NCBI GenBank assembly: GCA_019914945.1
Contig: CM034108.1
Coordinates: forward strand, 1,746,001-1,810,000
Origin: Typha latifolia
Taxonomy: Eukaryota; Streptophyta; Magnoliopsida; Poales; Typhaceae
Reading direction: 5' to 3'
DNA: 64,000 bases
Shown: one piece after another, positions 47,901 to 59,500 of the stretch
Position numbering within the stretch: position 1 is the stretch's first letter
How the letters are laid out: every line of letters starts with the position of its first letter
Notes under the pieces: generated by a model
What the model was told of the DNA's origin: nothing
Databases searched by the model: none
The model's input: the letters and a program-made list of their open reading frames with translations, nothing else
Position numbers and translations under genes: made by a program

Positions 47901-50900
47901 AGAAGATCGCCCACATGTTCACATAAGAAGATGAAGAACATGCACTTAAAACTTCAACTAGACAGTTGAAAAATGGAAACAAATATCCACCAAATATACA
48001 ATACTTCAGAAAAGATAAACTTACCTTCAGGATATTTATCATTAATCCTAAGAATGGACTTGTCCATCAAAAACCTCAACACTTTGTCAGCTCTTGAATG
48101 CAGCCTTGAGGAAGTCCCTCTAATAACATGCCACAGCAAAGCTGTAACTCCAGCTTTTCTTGTTGATGATGAAATTTTAGCAACCTCAAAGATAACCTTT
48201 CTTAAACCTGCAGCATCAGCATCCAATATAGTCAATCCCAATTTTATGACACTATAATAGATTAGAGCTCCAGTATTTAAAAGAGAAAAGCACAAACACA
48301 ATCAGGAAGTAAAGTTGTAAAAAAGATACCACACATGATTGTTGCCTAGGGGCAGCTAAGAAATGAGACCTACAATCTCAAAAGAGAAGAATTTGGGATG
48401 GGGATACAATCAAAGTTAATACTCAGTACTTAATCAAACTTCATCAAATTGAATTGGTAATCAAACATACAATCCTGTTGCAGATCATGGAATACATAAT
48501 ACATACTATACCACCATTCCTCCGAGAAGGGAAAAAAGAGAAGGAAGAATTCCACCTTCATCTTAGTCTTATCGCAGCAAAAAAAAAAAATCCTTTCGAG
48601 ATAATTGCAAACTGACTTGCCACTTAGTAGGTATATAGACAAAAAGAAACATCTTTCATAACCATCAGCGTAAGTCCTTACTATATGTGGCTAAAATGCC
48701 TTGCTTATTGCGTCACTTTCCCCACCTCACCAAGTAACAATTGCAAAGGTATCTTCAGGATCCACTGATGATATTCGTTACAAATGAACCGTAGTTGTGC
48801 TTTGGCAAATGTAGGAGTAGATTTGCGAAAATTTCATAAAGAAAAAAAATTGCAGTAAGACTAAACATTAGGTGGTGATGTGCAAAAGAAATTCGAAAAG
48901 TAGAAGGTTCATAAAATAAAGGAAGAATACATAGTTAAAGAATTTTGAATTTTCTACTTCACAAGTGGCAAGCATGATCAATACATTATGTAATTAATTT
49001 TCATTCATTCCATATAGACTCCGCTCTGTTCAGTTAAAATAAGGCCATAATCCAACACTAACCCATCATATAACCATTTATAGATAGTATAAAGAACAAA
49101 AAAAAAAACTTGCGACGGATAATGCTTGTCAAATTACGCTTGTTTCGGTAAGAAGAGCATCCAAGCATGAAGAAAAGACCTTGTAGCTTAACAGCATATG
49201 CAATGACATCACATAAATAATATCACTAATTATCCCATGCATCAAGCAAAACTCAAAATAACTATTTACCTATTAGACATATTTTCCAAAATCCAAATCA
49301 CACATCAAAAAAGATGATATGTTCTCAATGAAGCAACAGAAGGAAAATACCTCTCATAAGTTGCTCGATAGGTGCATTCCTCAGCAAAAAAGAAACAGCC
49401 TCGGCCATGAATTCTCGAACATAATCCTTGGAGAAAAATCTTAATTGGAGTGTAATCCTTCAATAATGAAGTAAAATAGAAGAAAAAAGATTACAACATT
49501 AGCTGAAACATAATCCTTAAATGAGCAAAAAAAAGTTCCATGAGGACAAAGTGCACATGCAGAAACGGTAAGTTCATGAGAACTAAGAGCATACATAGGA
49601 AAAGGTGCACCAATACTGAAAAAGCACAGCACATGCAAAGAATTACAACCTTACATTTGTAACTTTAATTTCACCAGCAGACTAAAATTAAATTTACAGT
49701 CCACAACAATAAGATAAATTCATACTCACTTCAAAATGTGAACAAGATCCTTAACAAGATACTTCTGCAAGTGCATCAAGATATACGACCAAGAAGTGAA
49801 GACCTGGAATTTAAGAACCATATGGAACTTAGACATGCCTGATAATTCAAGCAATTAGAATTTCTATAAGCTTCATATCAAATACCTGCTCGAGGATTTC
49901 AGGATCACGATCGCCACCATCTTTCAGAAGATCTACTGTACAGCTGGTAAGATTCTGCAAGAAACTGCACACCAAGAAAACTAGTGAAAAGTGCAGCCAA
50001 CCAAAAAGGAATAGTCAGCAAGTCTTCTAAGTGTTCACAGATTATGAATATTCATTAACCATATATCAGATGATAAGATAATTCTGCAAAGGTCATCGCC
50101 AACAGTTGAGTATAGCACACAAAAATGGGCCGCGTAACAAAGAAAAATAAAGAAGCATATGCACCTGATGTATGATTAAAATATACACAAACCAAAATGG
50201 CAAGAAAAAAAATGCAATCATGCAATTACATGGCTGACAACCATTAAAGTATAGCAACAAATATGAACATAGGAGAGGAACACTTACGGCATAAAATCCT
50301 CTAGGATATCTCTAGAGAGAGCAGCAACTAACCTGTTGAGGCACAACAAACAGCTTTAAAGATTGGACTGCCCTAGAACAGCAGACAAAAATAAACATCC
50401 AAGCATGTAATCAAGGAAGAGGTACAAAGACAAAGCTATTAACTTGGCAAAATCCTAATAAGGTAAATACTCATTTCTTTCTTCCTTTCTTTTAGACATG
50501 AAATTAACACCACAACATGAAGGGCTTGCATAGCATTTGTAAGTGTGTCAAAAACATCTATAAAGCACAAGATTTCAAAAATTACCTCTGCATTTAAAGC
50601 TTAACCAAAACTAGAATGTTTCATCAAAAGTGAAAATTTGCTAGGATGACCAAATTCCAATCAAAGTTGGCTATTTTTAACTGTCAAGGAAACTGCATTA
50701 TCTTGGCAAATTTCTGTGAAATTAGTTTAACTGCACTATGCTGCCCAATATTTTAAGATGCTTCCTACAAAGTTCAATTCCCCAACTCCTATCTTTTTTG
50801 TATGTGAGTGTGATTCACCATGTACCCTAGAAATGAAAAGGAGATATTCTCATGTATTTCCAAAAAGTGATGCTTGTTTGTTTTGTTACACATCCATCCT

Positions 50901-52628
50901 TATGTTTATGTTCCATGTGACTAGTTCAATAATACACTTCAAATTGGTGCGCCAAATTCAATTCGATGCTTGCAATAGAAGCTGGACCTGTGCATCAAAG
51001 GCAGACAATCCTGAAGAATTACCTTATTGCACCAAGATGAATTTGTTGCTGCCTGCTAACATCCTCAATGGTGTTCATAAGCCTCTGTGGTCTACTGACT
51101 CCACAATGGACGACATACTTTCTTTTATCCAAACAATACCAAAACTATAAAGTCAATCATGTAAATGCCAACAAATATACTGCTTGGCTTGCCTATATGG
51201 GTTGGATTTTTGGATATGGACAACGGAGCTTTTTTATAACCGTGGTGATTAAGTAATGCCATCTTTTCCTATTTTGAGAAAAAGAACTTCCAATCTAACT
51301 ATTTTACCTGTACTTTTGTAAAACATGAAAGAACTACAGCCTCATAATACTCCAGAGCGCTAATCTCAAGGAGCACTTCCTACCACCATAATCAAAAGTT
51401 TCATTTCTCTCCATTTGACATCTTGACCACTTCATATATCATACTTTCAAGTTTCAATTACCTCCTGTCTTACTATTTAGACACACAAGCATAGACAATT
51501 GAATCATGTACCAAGTTGTTTAGCAACTCACCCATTTGATGTACACAAATATCACAGTAAAGAAGAAAAGAATATAGGGGGCGTGTCCTTAATTTCAACC
51601 TAGGAGCTACAAGATCTTACATGACCTGAGAAGTATGAGTGACATGAAGATATCAAAGAAGAGGCACCAACTCTCAGAAGCAGAAGCAAGGATAAATCAC
51701 TTACATCAGTATAGGTTCAAGAGACAATCTTGCTTTCACGTTCAATCTCTTAATAAGCTCTGAGAAAATCTTCTCTCTGTGCAGAATAACCTGTGGCAAA
51801 GTCTGAACTAGCGGCATCATCTCATCATAAAACGAGATAAAGTCCTCAGCAGTATTTAATTCCTGAATTGATTCAAGATGAACACACAAGCATCAGCATC
51901 CTGAGCAAAACAAATCACTCTATACAATCCAGATCGAACTCAGGCATCAGAAACAAAATTCCACATAGAAGTTGAGAAATTAGCAAAAGAAATCAAATTT
52001 TAGTTCCTAAACCGAACAAAAATGACCCACAAATGGACTCCTCCCAACGAAAACCTACCACCTCTAATCAATCAAAACACACAATTCAAGTGGACTCCAA
52101 AGATAGATAACCAATTTACATATCAATAGTGAGAAACTTGTAATGTCAATGAACCAGTATTTCCTAAATCTAAGCAAGACCGCAACCAGATGGCATCCCA
52201 ACCAAAAGCCACCACTCTAATCAACCAAAACTTACAATTCAAGCGGACGCCGGACGTCAGAAGCCAAAATTCACATCAAAAGATGAAAATTTTAAACAAA
52301 GAACTAGGAACTGCGAAGAGAGAACACTCTTACTCGCCATTGCACGAGGCTCTCCAGAAAGAAAGAGGTGCCCCTGGAAGGCTCGGCTTTAACCGGATCC
52401 AAGCTTCGGAAGACATCAATGTTGATCTCCTCTACGCGCTGGGAGAAGCTTTTGAACTATAATTCATAAGAAAAACACAAGAAAGAAGAGATTAGAGGCG
52501 GCAGCTGCATCGATTGCGACGAGAAGAACAGGAGGGGAAATAGGTTTTTTCAATAAGCGTACGACGAAGCGCTTCCTTCCGGATGAGGTGTTGAGGCACT
52601 TGACCGCCATGGATTGCGAGGTCGCCAT
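32905..52628 (-). CDS. UTP20: UTP20, small subunit processome component
   Basis: 31 exons keep one frame for 2704 residues. In order: 52563-52628, 52334-52456, 51705-51862, 50288-50332, 49886-49964, 49730-49803, 49351-49439, 48025-48207, 47391-47594, 47070-47277, 46886-46960, 46455-46804, 46172-46364, 45800-46061, 45381-45717, 44130-44310, 43901-44041, 43525-43786, 42943-43395, 41950-42416, 40588-40724, 40226-40407, 39723-40124, 39483-39605, 39349-39414, 36930-38737, 36574-36853, 35298-35528, 33673-34218, 33385-33517, 32905-33161. UTP20 is a nucleolar HEAT-repeat scaffold of the U3 processome that processes pre-18S rRNA. Signatures are LNTAEDFISFYDEMMPLVQT, KDYVREFMAEAVSFLLRNAP, CKGKDWRMILKEWLNLLKLM, YEHSSGREAVLEMLHAIL and a lysine/arginine-rich C-terminus. 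Length is normal for plants, with no break. One junction (exon 26) uses a GC donor. The promoter has telo-like boxes and site II motifs. Confidence 0.95.
34583..34659 (+). repeat. Two-copy tandem repeat in a UTP20 intron
   Basis: Units 34583-34620 and 34621-34659 (38 and 39 bases) share CAAGCTG-...-TTATAAATATG-GAAAGAAGG-CCAG. They lie in the intron 34219-35297. No function is implied. Confidence 0.7.
38814..38900 (+). repeat. Dispersed plant repeat fragment with (CAA)n
   Basis: A (CAA)n run is followed by CAACTAGTTTGGGGTCAG and a TCATATGA block. Very similar wording (CAACTAGTTTGGGGTCGGCTATATGAATCC) recurs in many plant genomes as part of an interspersed repeat. This is recalled, not searched. 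It lies in a UTP20 intron. Confidence 0.4.
39279..39300 (+). repeat. (GAA)n microsatellite in a UTP20 intron
   Basis: About seven AAG/GAA units between UTP20 exons 25 and 26. Confidence 0.85.
41290..41297 (+). repeat. Target-site duplication of the hAT MITE (left)
   Basis: GTAGTACA, identical to 41850-41857. Confidence 0.88.
41298..41849. mobile_element. hAT-type MITE in a UTP20 intron
   Basis: The element starts TAGGGGTGAAAAC and ends with the inverted GTTTTCACCCCTA. The inverted similarity continues inwards with GGTCGGAT-type sequence for 20 or more bases. It is flanked by a perfect 8-base direct repeat GTAGTACA at 41290-41297 and 41850-41857. An 8-base duplication and a TAGGGGTG terminus are features of the hAT superfamily. 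The interior (552 bases overall) is built of GGATTCGGATACGG-like tracts on the left, AT-rich sequence in the middle and the complement on the right, with no transposase. It is therefore a non-autonomous element. It lies between exons 20 and 21 of UTP20 and does not touch splice sites. Confidence 0.88.
41850..41857 (+). repeat. Target-site duplication of the hAT MITE (right)
   Basis: GTAGTACA, perfect copy of 41290-41297. Confidence 0.88.
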
Positions 52629-52659
52629 GGGCGAACGAGAGGAGCGCCTGCCAAGAGAA

Positions 52660-52985
52660 AACCTTGGCGAGGAGAGAGAATAGAAGGGAAGAGAGAGAAA
52701 AGGGTTTCGAGGGTTTAAGGGTTTTGAGGCGGTCGGTCGGCTATGAAATATTTGCAAGACAATTCCATTTTATAATCATATTAGAAAATATGTTGCAGAC
52801 AAAGGCTATTTTAAGTTTATTTGCAAATACGGACCCGTTTTAAGATTTGGGTCGAATCTCTCTTATATTATATATGAATCGGGCCCTAGTTTGTATAAAA
52901 TTGAAGTCAAATGGGCCATACGAAGCCCATTCTATCTGGCCTCAAGCCCAAATATTTTCATCCCAAATAGCCCGGCCCATTGAGC
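52660..52985 (-). promoter_or_regulatory. UTP20: UTP20 promoter: site II motifs and telo-like boxes
   Basis: Telo-like AAACCCT repeats (reverse complement of the AGGGTTT copies at 52700-52727) lie 70-100 bases upstream of the start codon. Site II-type motifs TGGGCC at 52912-52917, AGCCCA at 52924-52929 and 52945-52950 and GGCCCA at 52974-52979 lie about 280-350 bases upstream. The telo-box plus site II pairing is a known signature of plant ribosome-biogenesis and ribosomal protein genes. Confidence 0.6.
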
Positions 52986-53706
52986 CTAGTGCCGAGAGTT
53001 GGGTCACAAGTGCCAACTATTGATATCTCGATCTCACAACTTGGATCACGCTCACAAAGAAATATAGGGTGGCAGAATTTGATCGACCATAATCGAAGTC
53101 GTTAGATACATGTAATGAATGCATTCGCATAAATTGGACAATGCATTTGACTCACACTAAATTCTAATATTAATTAGACCTATCAAATATTTAGTTCAAT
53201 CTAACTAGTAATTAACCTCGTCATAACTACTATAAGTATTATATATATTAAACAAGCTCCTGAAATAATAAACAAGTTATTCTGATCATAATTGTGTTAT
53301 CATATCATAAATACGTTAAACCTAAATAAATTCTCAGGTGAGTCAATATATTAAATACAAACTCATTTAAAATCTTTCAAAGAAAAACTACAATAATAAC
53401 AACAATAACCAAAAAGGGACTCCCCACGAGCGTGCGTGGTTCATGGAATCATAAGTTCACCACTGCTCGCTCTTTCCACTTCCGGCAATAAAATGCCATG
53501 ATCTCAACCCCCTCATAAATACATAAGTTGGCCGCAGAGATCATCGCCTTCTCGAGATTCGCGTTTGACCTTCCTTCTCTTCCCTCCCCCCCCTTGTGCA
53601 CGAATCACTGAATGGCAATTAATTGGGCATGGTTAAAATATTCGCATCCCATGAGTAGTACTGTGTCGATCTGAGCATCAATATCATACCACCACTAGCA
53701 ATTAAT

Positions 53707-53748
<42 letters not shown>

Positions 53749-54409
53749 TCCCACTTCCTCTAAGAAAAAGTTAAAAACTCCGCTTCTTCTTCCTCTTCTT
53801 CTCCTTCTTCTCCTCCGCCTCGTCCGGAATAATAAACCTGACAACTTATTGCACACGCCAAGAAAAAGTAGTGGAATTTATTAGGCTACGTTCGATCGCA
53901 TTACTCCTTTTTATGCTCGGGATTTGAGGCTTTGCATGTAGCAGTGTCTTTGCTTCAATGCTTCGCAAACGTTTCCATGCTAGGAATAGAGTCTCATACG
54001 CACCATTTAATTCACATTCAATTATATATTGCTAGTAAGCACTTGTTTTAGCCTACCGTGGCTCATGGTTTAAATCTATATATAGTAAAATGGTTAGCTA
54101 CTCAAGATATGGATATTAAATTATGAGAATCTTTTAAGGACATCTTATGTTTTGTTTGTAATACTTTAAAAATATTTTCCTTTAAGCTTATAGTTTAACC
54201 TTAAAAAAAGATTACCTGATAATTATTAATACCATGGCTACATCTATATGGGTAGATAAGTACAAGATGGGGGATTTAATTGGGTGATTTGATATGTGAA
54301 TTTTTATGCTAAAAAGAGCGTAGCTTATAGAACTTGTTTATATTCCAGAAGAGGTAAAAGGAAAAGGTGAAAAAGAAAATCTCAAATCTATCAAATTACT
54401 TACCTCCCC
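52986..54409. other. Intergenic, no gene recognised
   Basis: AT-rich sequence with a TA tract at 53709-53746 and CTT-rich stretches near 53.78 kb. No coding or RNA gene is supported. Confidence 0.45.
53709..53746 (+). repeat. (TA)n microsatellite
   Basis: About 18 TA units. Confidence 0.9.
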
Positions 54410-54608
54410 TGACGTCATACAGTACGCCTCTCACGTGGCTAATCCGTACTGAAATCTGAGACGACCTCGGAGGCTCGGACGTCATCGTTCCGTTATCTCG
54501 TATCTCGAGGCACTCGGGGACGTGCGAGGCTGACGCGCGCGTCGACGTCACTGCGGCTCCCACGTAGATTAAGCTAGACGTATGTCACAAGTATAGTATT
54601 CTATAAAT
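54410..54608 (+). promoter_or_regulatory. Promoter-like cluster: ACGT motifs and TATA box without a gene
   Basis: A GC-rich island in AT-rich DNA. It holds TGACGTCA at 54410-54417, CACGTGGC at 54432-54439, GACGTCAT at 54478-54485, GACGTCA at 54544-54550 and CCCACGTAG near 54.56 kb. TATAAAT follows at 54602-54608, then a long (TC)n tract. ACGT-core motifs are bZIP sites (TGA/CRE and ABRE types). The layout is that of a core promoter facing right, but no open frame of quality follows. Confidence 0.45.
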
Positions 54609-54637
54609 GGTAAATATATCAAATGAGATCGCCATGC

Positions 54638-54640
<3 letters not shown>

Positions 54641-54693
<53 letters not shown>
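54641..54693 (+). repeat. (TC)n microsatellite
   Basis: About 26 TC units just downstream of the TATA-like motif. An apparent Leu/Ser open frame over it is an artefact of the repeat. Confidence 0.95.
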
Positions 54694-54701
<8 letters not shown>

Positions 54702-54804
54702 GAAATATTATTTTGATGTTTTGAGAGCTGATGAGTCTATTGGAAGGTGTAAATATATCTTAGCTGAAAATAGTAGCTCCTCTGTTTGATAATTAAAAAG
54801 AAAA

Positions 54805-54896
54805 GCTTAGTTGGGAGAGCATTAGATTACAGATCTAAAAGCAGCACTAAATTTTAATTTATTTTTTTATAATTTAAAGTTAAGGATTCAATCTTT
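54805..54896 (+). repeat. tRNA-Phe-like relic or SINE head
   Basis: GCTTAGTTGGGAGAGC matches the D-arm/box A of a tRNA, and ATTAGATTACAGATCTAAA forms an anticodon-arm-like hairpin (TTAGA/TCTAA). Together they are close to plant tRNA-Phe. A T-rich insert then separates a weak box B-like GGATTCAATCT at 54886-54896. It cannot fold as a working tRNA. It is either a decayed tRNA gene or the head of a tRNA-derived SINE. Confidence 0.5.
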
Positions 54897-55744
54897 GTTA
54901 TCCAAACGGGATAACCATCAAAGAGTTTCGGTTTCACAAAAATATGAGACACTATTTCTGATCCTGACACTCCCCAGCTATACTCTGAAAATTGTAAGCT
55001 GAATGATGACTTTAATATTCTAACACAACTTACCTACTAGTGATTCACTGTAGTTGACTTGTATATAGTTGCAATTTAAAGATCCACAATTTGAGCTGCA
55101 GATTGCTCAATAAAATTAAATATAAAATTGCAGCGTGGAACTAAAATAATTAGCCAAGTGGATTATTTGTTGGGTATTTGGAAGCATTCAAATATCACAT
55201 TCTTGGCATCATCACTAATTCTAACTCGTATATATATATTTTTTAACTTTTCTTTCTTTTATTTTTACTTCAAATGCCAGGATAGCAGAATCCAAGGCAG
55301 ATTGGCAGGATATGTATGATTGGTTTCATCTGTTTCAATTTCAATTTGAGTTCATTGCAATAGAAAAATAAGTAGGCATTTGTTTGAGTGTCCAACTTTA
55401 GACCAACCTAGGGGAGTCAAACTAGTCTTTTCATTTAACAAAGATTAAATTGCCCAGCTGTTATAATCTCACGCTGGAAAAGAAGCAATAGATATGAACA
55501 AGGTACAACCATAGAGCAACACTATGGCATCACCTGTTTCTGAGAAGCACATAGTAGCTCATTCTTTTTTATCATCATGGTTATGAGTACAAATGCAGAC
55601 CCCACTCCCCCTTTTCAAGTTATATAACGGAAAAGAACTATGCACATGATTATTTCTCTGTAATCCCTCTATCATCATCTCTCACTACAAAAAATTCCCT
55701 ACAACTAAGTTCAGAAGAATCATGTCATGTATAATATAGTTTAA
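54897..55744. other. Intergenic, no gene recognised
   Basis: AT-rich. No supportable gene or structured repeat was found. Confidence 0.4.
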
Positions 55745-55990
55745 GACTATAAGGCACCACCCCACTCTTTCCAGGTTGCAAAGTGAAGAAGCTGCTTCAA
55801 GAGTTCCTCCAAGTAGGATTCACGGCCATCTTGGTCAGGATCACCAAGAGGCTTCAAGAATGCGAGGAGAGCTGGTAGATTGATGCAGTTAGTGACTGAC
55901 TTATTATGGACAATGACTGACTCTTCATTTCTTCGCCGATTATCAGTAGCAAAAAGAAGAAAAAAAAAAGGCTGAGTATCCTGTAACGAC
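55745..55990 (-). other. Open coding-like segment of unknown identity
   Basis: On the minus strand, after a possible acceptor (GTTACAG) near 55.98 kb and a T-rich tract, a frame reads NRRRNEESVIVHNKSVTNCI, then LPALLAFLKPLGDPDQDGRE and LLKQLLHFATWKEWGG, to a TAG. The composition looks protein-like, unlike the surrounding DNA. I do not recognise the family. It lies about 600 bases downstream of the 5-phosphatase stop on the same strand. It could be the last exon of an alternative transcript, a separate small gene or a captured fragment. Confidence 0.35.
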
Positions 55991-56593
55991 AATAGGGATG
56001 AGAAAGCAATACAGAGAGTTAGTCCTCCGAGCTTATGATATGATTTAGAATATACCAAATTGAGAGGGAAAAGGGGTAACCTTTAAGTTAGTCTTTGGCA
56101 GAAAGAAAGATTCTTTTTCTGCTATCTGGAAGCAAGTAGAAGATGAAATTAGTGTCATTGAAGTTCAATAAGTGTGATGGCTTCAGGTAATAGTTGTCCT
56201 CGCTGTACTGTAAGTTGCTCGTGAAGCAAAAGATTTAATCTGTCGAGATGATAAAGAGCAGAAAGATTTAGTCACTTCAATTCTCACCTAATGGCTTGCA
56301 TGGGATTGTTCACCAGCTGTATCCGTCGAAATTGCCATTCGTATTATTCAAGTTATCCAGAACAGCCTGCAGTAACCATAGAGAGGGATGATAAGTTCGA
56401 CTCTCTGAGAACTTTACTGGAGAAGTTCCATCACAGGCATATCTAACTAAAAGCACTTGCAACTAGAAAACCAGGTGTTTTATCATTTATACTCTCTTTG
56501 GGTCAGCTGAGAGTAAAAATTCACTTTTCGAAAAAAAGACAAGTATAAAATCAAACAGACAAAATAAAGATGCAAACCTTAAGTCTTGCCCAA
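55991..56593 (-). other. 3' flank of the 5-phosphatase gene
   Basis: No gene is assigned. Splice-like signals occur (a donor just after the stop near 56.58 kb and acceptors near 56.37 and 56.24 kb), so an intron in the 3' UTR is possible. Confidence 0.35.
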
Positions 56594-59500
56594 TCAACCC
56601 CATCTGTAAAAATTGAAATCTGTGTAACCATGGGGATATGGCAATAGCTCTTCCACCTCTACTCTAGAGCTAGGACAACCCATGTTCTTCCTGATTCTGG
56701 TGAAGCTGAATATTTCAACCTCAGCAGTGAAAAGGCTATAGACAGGTCTGTGGTCAGAGAATCGAGACTCTCCACGAACATATGATAATTGATTGAGGCC
56801 TCTACCATACCATAAAATTCGGTCACACCTATAGAGAAGGAAATAACCTCTTGAGTTCATCAATTAGCAGAATATATTAAGTAATATCATCTTCGATAGA
56901 CAATATTATGGTTTACCATGCAGGTGTTCTCCGCTTTTCCTTTGGATGCATGCTATCTCCTGTATATCGGTCTGAGTTATTTGAATATTTATATGTTGGT
57001 GGAAAATATATCCTTCCTTCTTTCCAGCCTTGGAAAACACGCCCACATCTTTGCTCTATTCGAAGCTGTTTTAGGAAAAGCAAACAAAGATTTGATACCA
57101 TGCTTTGACAAGAATAAAGAATAGAAGAATAGGAGAATCACAGCTTTCTGTTAGCACAGAAGATCTTTGTTACACAAAATATAAAGTAAAGAGAGCGCAT
57201 GGCATTCTTGCTCTCATGGTGTCATGTCACCCTGAGATGGATCTTCAACAAATTTAAACCCATACTTAGAAGCATTCGAAAGGAAATACTAATTTACAGC
57301 AGATGGACAAAGACTCCAAAATTACCTGATCTTTCTCCAACAGTTGCCTCCAGTTGTGCATTTCAACTAAAGCTTTCGCTGAGCAATATGAAAGCGCAAT
57401 CCGGTAATTCAAATCCCCGAGCCATATTATACGACTGATAAAAATAAAACAGCGTCCAAATCAAATTATTGATTTGTCACTTTTTCAAGAAAGAAGTTCT
57501 GAGTATACTTAATCAGTTAATCTGATAAAACAAGTAGGGTTCTTACTCATGCTCCAGAATTGTTTCAGGTGATTTCTCGTCGCCTACTCCATGCACCCTT
57601 GGGAATCTAGTCTTCCTCAGAATCTCCAGAACATCAGAGTTCCTCCGCAATTCATCTCCCTCCTTTTGTCCCGAGGTCAAATGACTACAGATAAAACAGA
57701 AGCTTGTTTGGTGCAAAGACATGCTGATTGATATTGATCCCTGGAAGAGGAAAGGAAAGACAACATTTTGAATAAGCAAAAGACAAAGTAGAAAGAAAAA
57801 ATGCATGGCAAGGTCTTAACCATTGGGTTGATGATCTAAAGGAAAGTTTGGAGATGAAGATAGTATTAGAGGACATATGTAAGCACAGAAAGAAGAAATT
57901 AAAAAAATTCAGCTAACTAACCTTGTTTCCAAGATAACCCATTAATCCCCTACCCACGCAAGAAACCTTTATGTTTCTCACATCATCTCTTAATTCGCAC
58001 CGCACCCAAATTGTGAGAAATATCCCAACCATCTGCTTGCTGGCGACCAAACAATACCTGGTTTGTTCACAAGTTCATTTTTGAGGTTAGTTTAGCAAGG
58101 ATAACATTATTAGAACGAACCTCGTACTGTAAAGCTAGAAATTTTAGAAAAAGCTATCAGAAAGTTTAGCTACCATGAAATTGATAAAATAAGATGCCTT
58201 GAAATGAGTACCTAGAGTTTCCTGACTGCCTATCTCTTTCTTCCATAGGTTCAGGAGCACCATAGCCATACGGGATTGGTGAGAAAAATGCAGCATTAGT
58301 TGGCTCTTCATCTATGTTCTCATCATCTGATGACCCACCCCAACGATAATTAGGGTCAAAATCACTTGGCCTGCTCCCAAAGCTGACTCGGTCACATACG
58401 CTAAACCTACGGTCCAGCCTTGGTTGCGGAGCCATCATATCTCCATCAAATCGGAAGCTTCGACTGGATTGGAATGACCGGCGATGGAAAAAAGAAGAAT
58501 TCTTCTGTCTCATTGAGGATCCTTCAAAATCAGCATCTAGTTCCACGATCGGGTCAGGAACTGGGGATGGTGTGTGATAGCTGCCATAGCTACCAGTGCC
58601 AGGAATCTTGTTTAATGTCCTCTTAATAAGAGCCACCCATTTCTTTGCTGGTCCGTTATCTTCAGAACCTAGAACATTTCCTGCATTCAGAGGAACAATT
58701 TCCTGAAACCTGAGAAAAGGAAGAAATGAATCAGTAAGATTCATGTGTATTTCTTACAAGTTGTCGAACTATATTTTTATGATTTAACTAAGCAGGAGTT
58801 CATAGGCATACCCCAGTACATATATATCAGCAGGAGGAGAAGAATGGAGCCAGTCATCTAGATTCAAATTTCTTGTTGGGGACTTCCCACCTACATTCCA
58901 TGTCCCAACGAAGATTCTACAGACATGATAAAACAAGAAATCCATTATAATCCTTCATGGAACACATCATTTAGCCAATTTGATTTTTGGAGTGCGTTTG
59001 AATTACCTACAATCTTGAACATCTGTCACTTGAACTGTATCAAACTCATTTCTCCCTCGGCGAGGGCGATCAACATTCTTCTTTTGCAACTTCTCTAAGG
59101 ATCCAGATGAAGAATATTCAGACAGGTGGTATTATAAGAAAGGGGCCGAATGATTCAAGGGAATTTGGAAAATAGGACCAAAAGAAAGAAAATAAAGCAA
59201 CTGTCTATGGTCAAAAGACGTTTAGAGAGAAGAAGCCTAGCACTGTACCTGTTCTGCTTTTCTTGACTGTGCATGCCTCCCTCTCTGAGAAGCTGGTCCT
59301 CCATTCTCCATCACCTCCTGAAAAGAACAGCCAGTATAGCATAAAAGAAAAAGAAAAAGGTGGTTGCTTGAGACTTTTAAGTACTCTCCTTTCAATAAAA
59401 ACCAGAAGCTTATTCGAAAAACTGAGAATCAAGAGAAAAGGAGGAAGAGTAAGGTTGAGAAAAACGATAAGAAGATGACAAGTTCTAGCAGGAAAGAATA

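Noticed and set aside
54607..54789. Open frame with a long Leu/Ser repeat
   Set aside because: Produced by the (TC)n microsatellite, with no protein-like sequence on either side.
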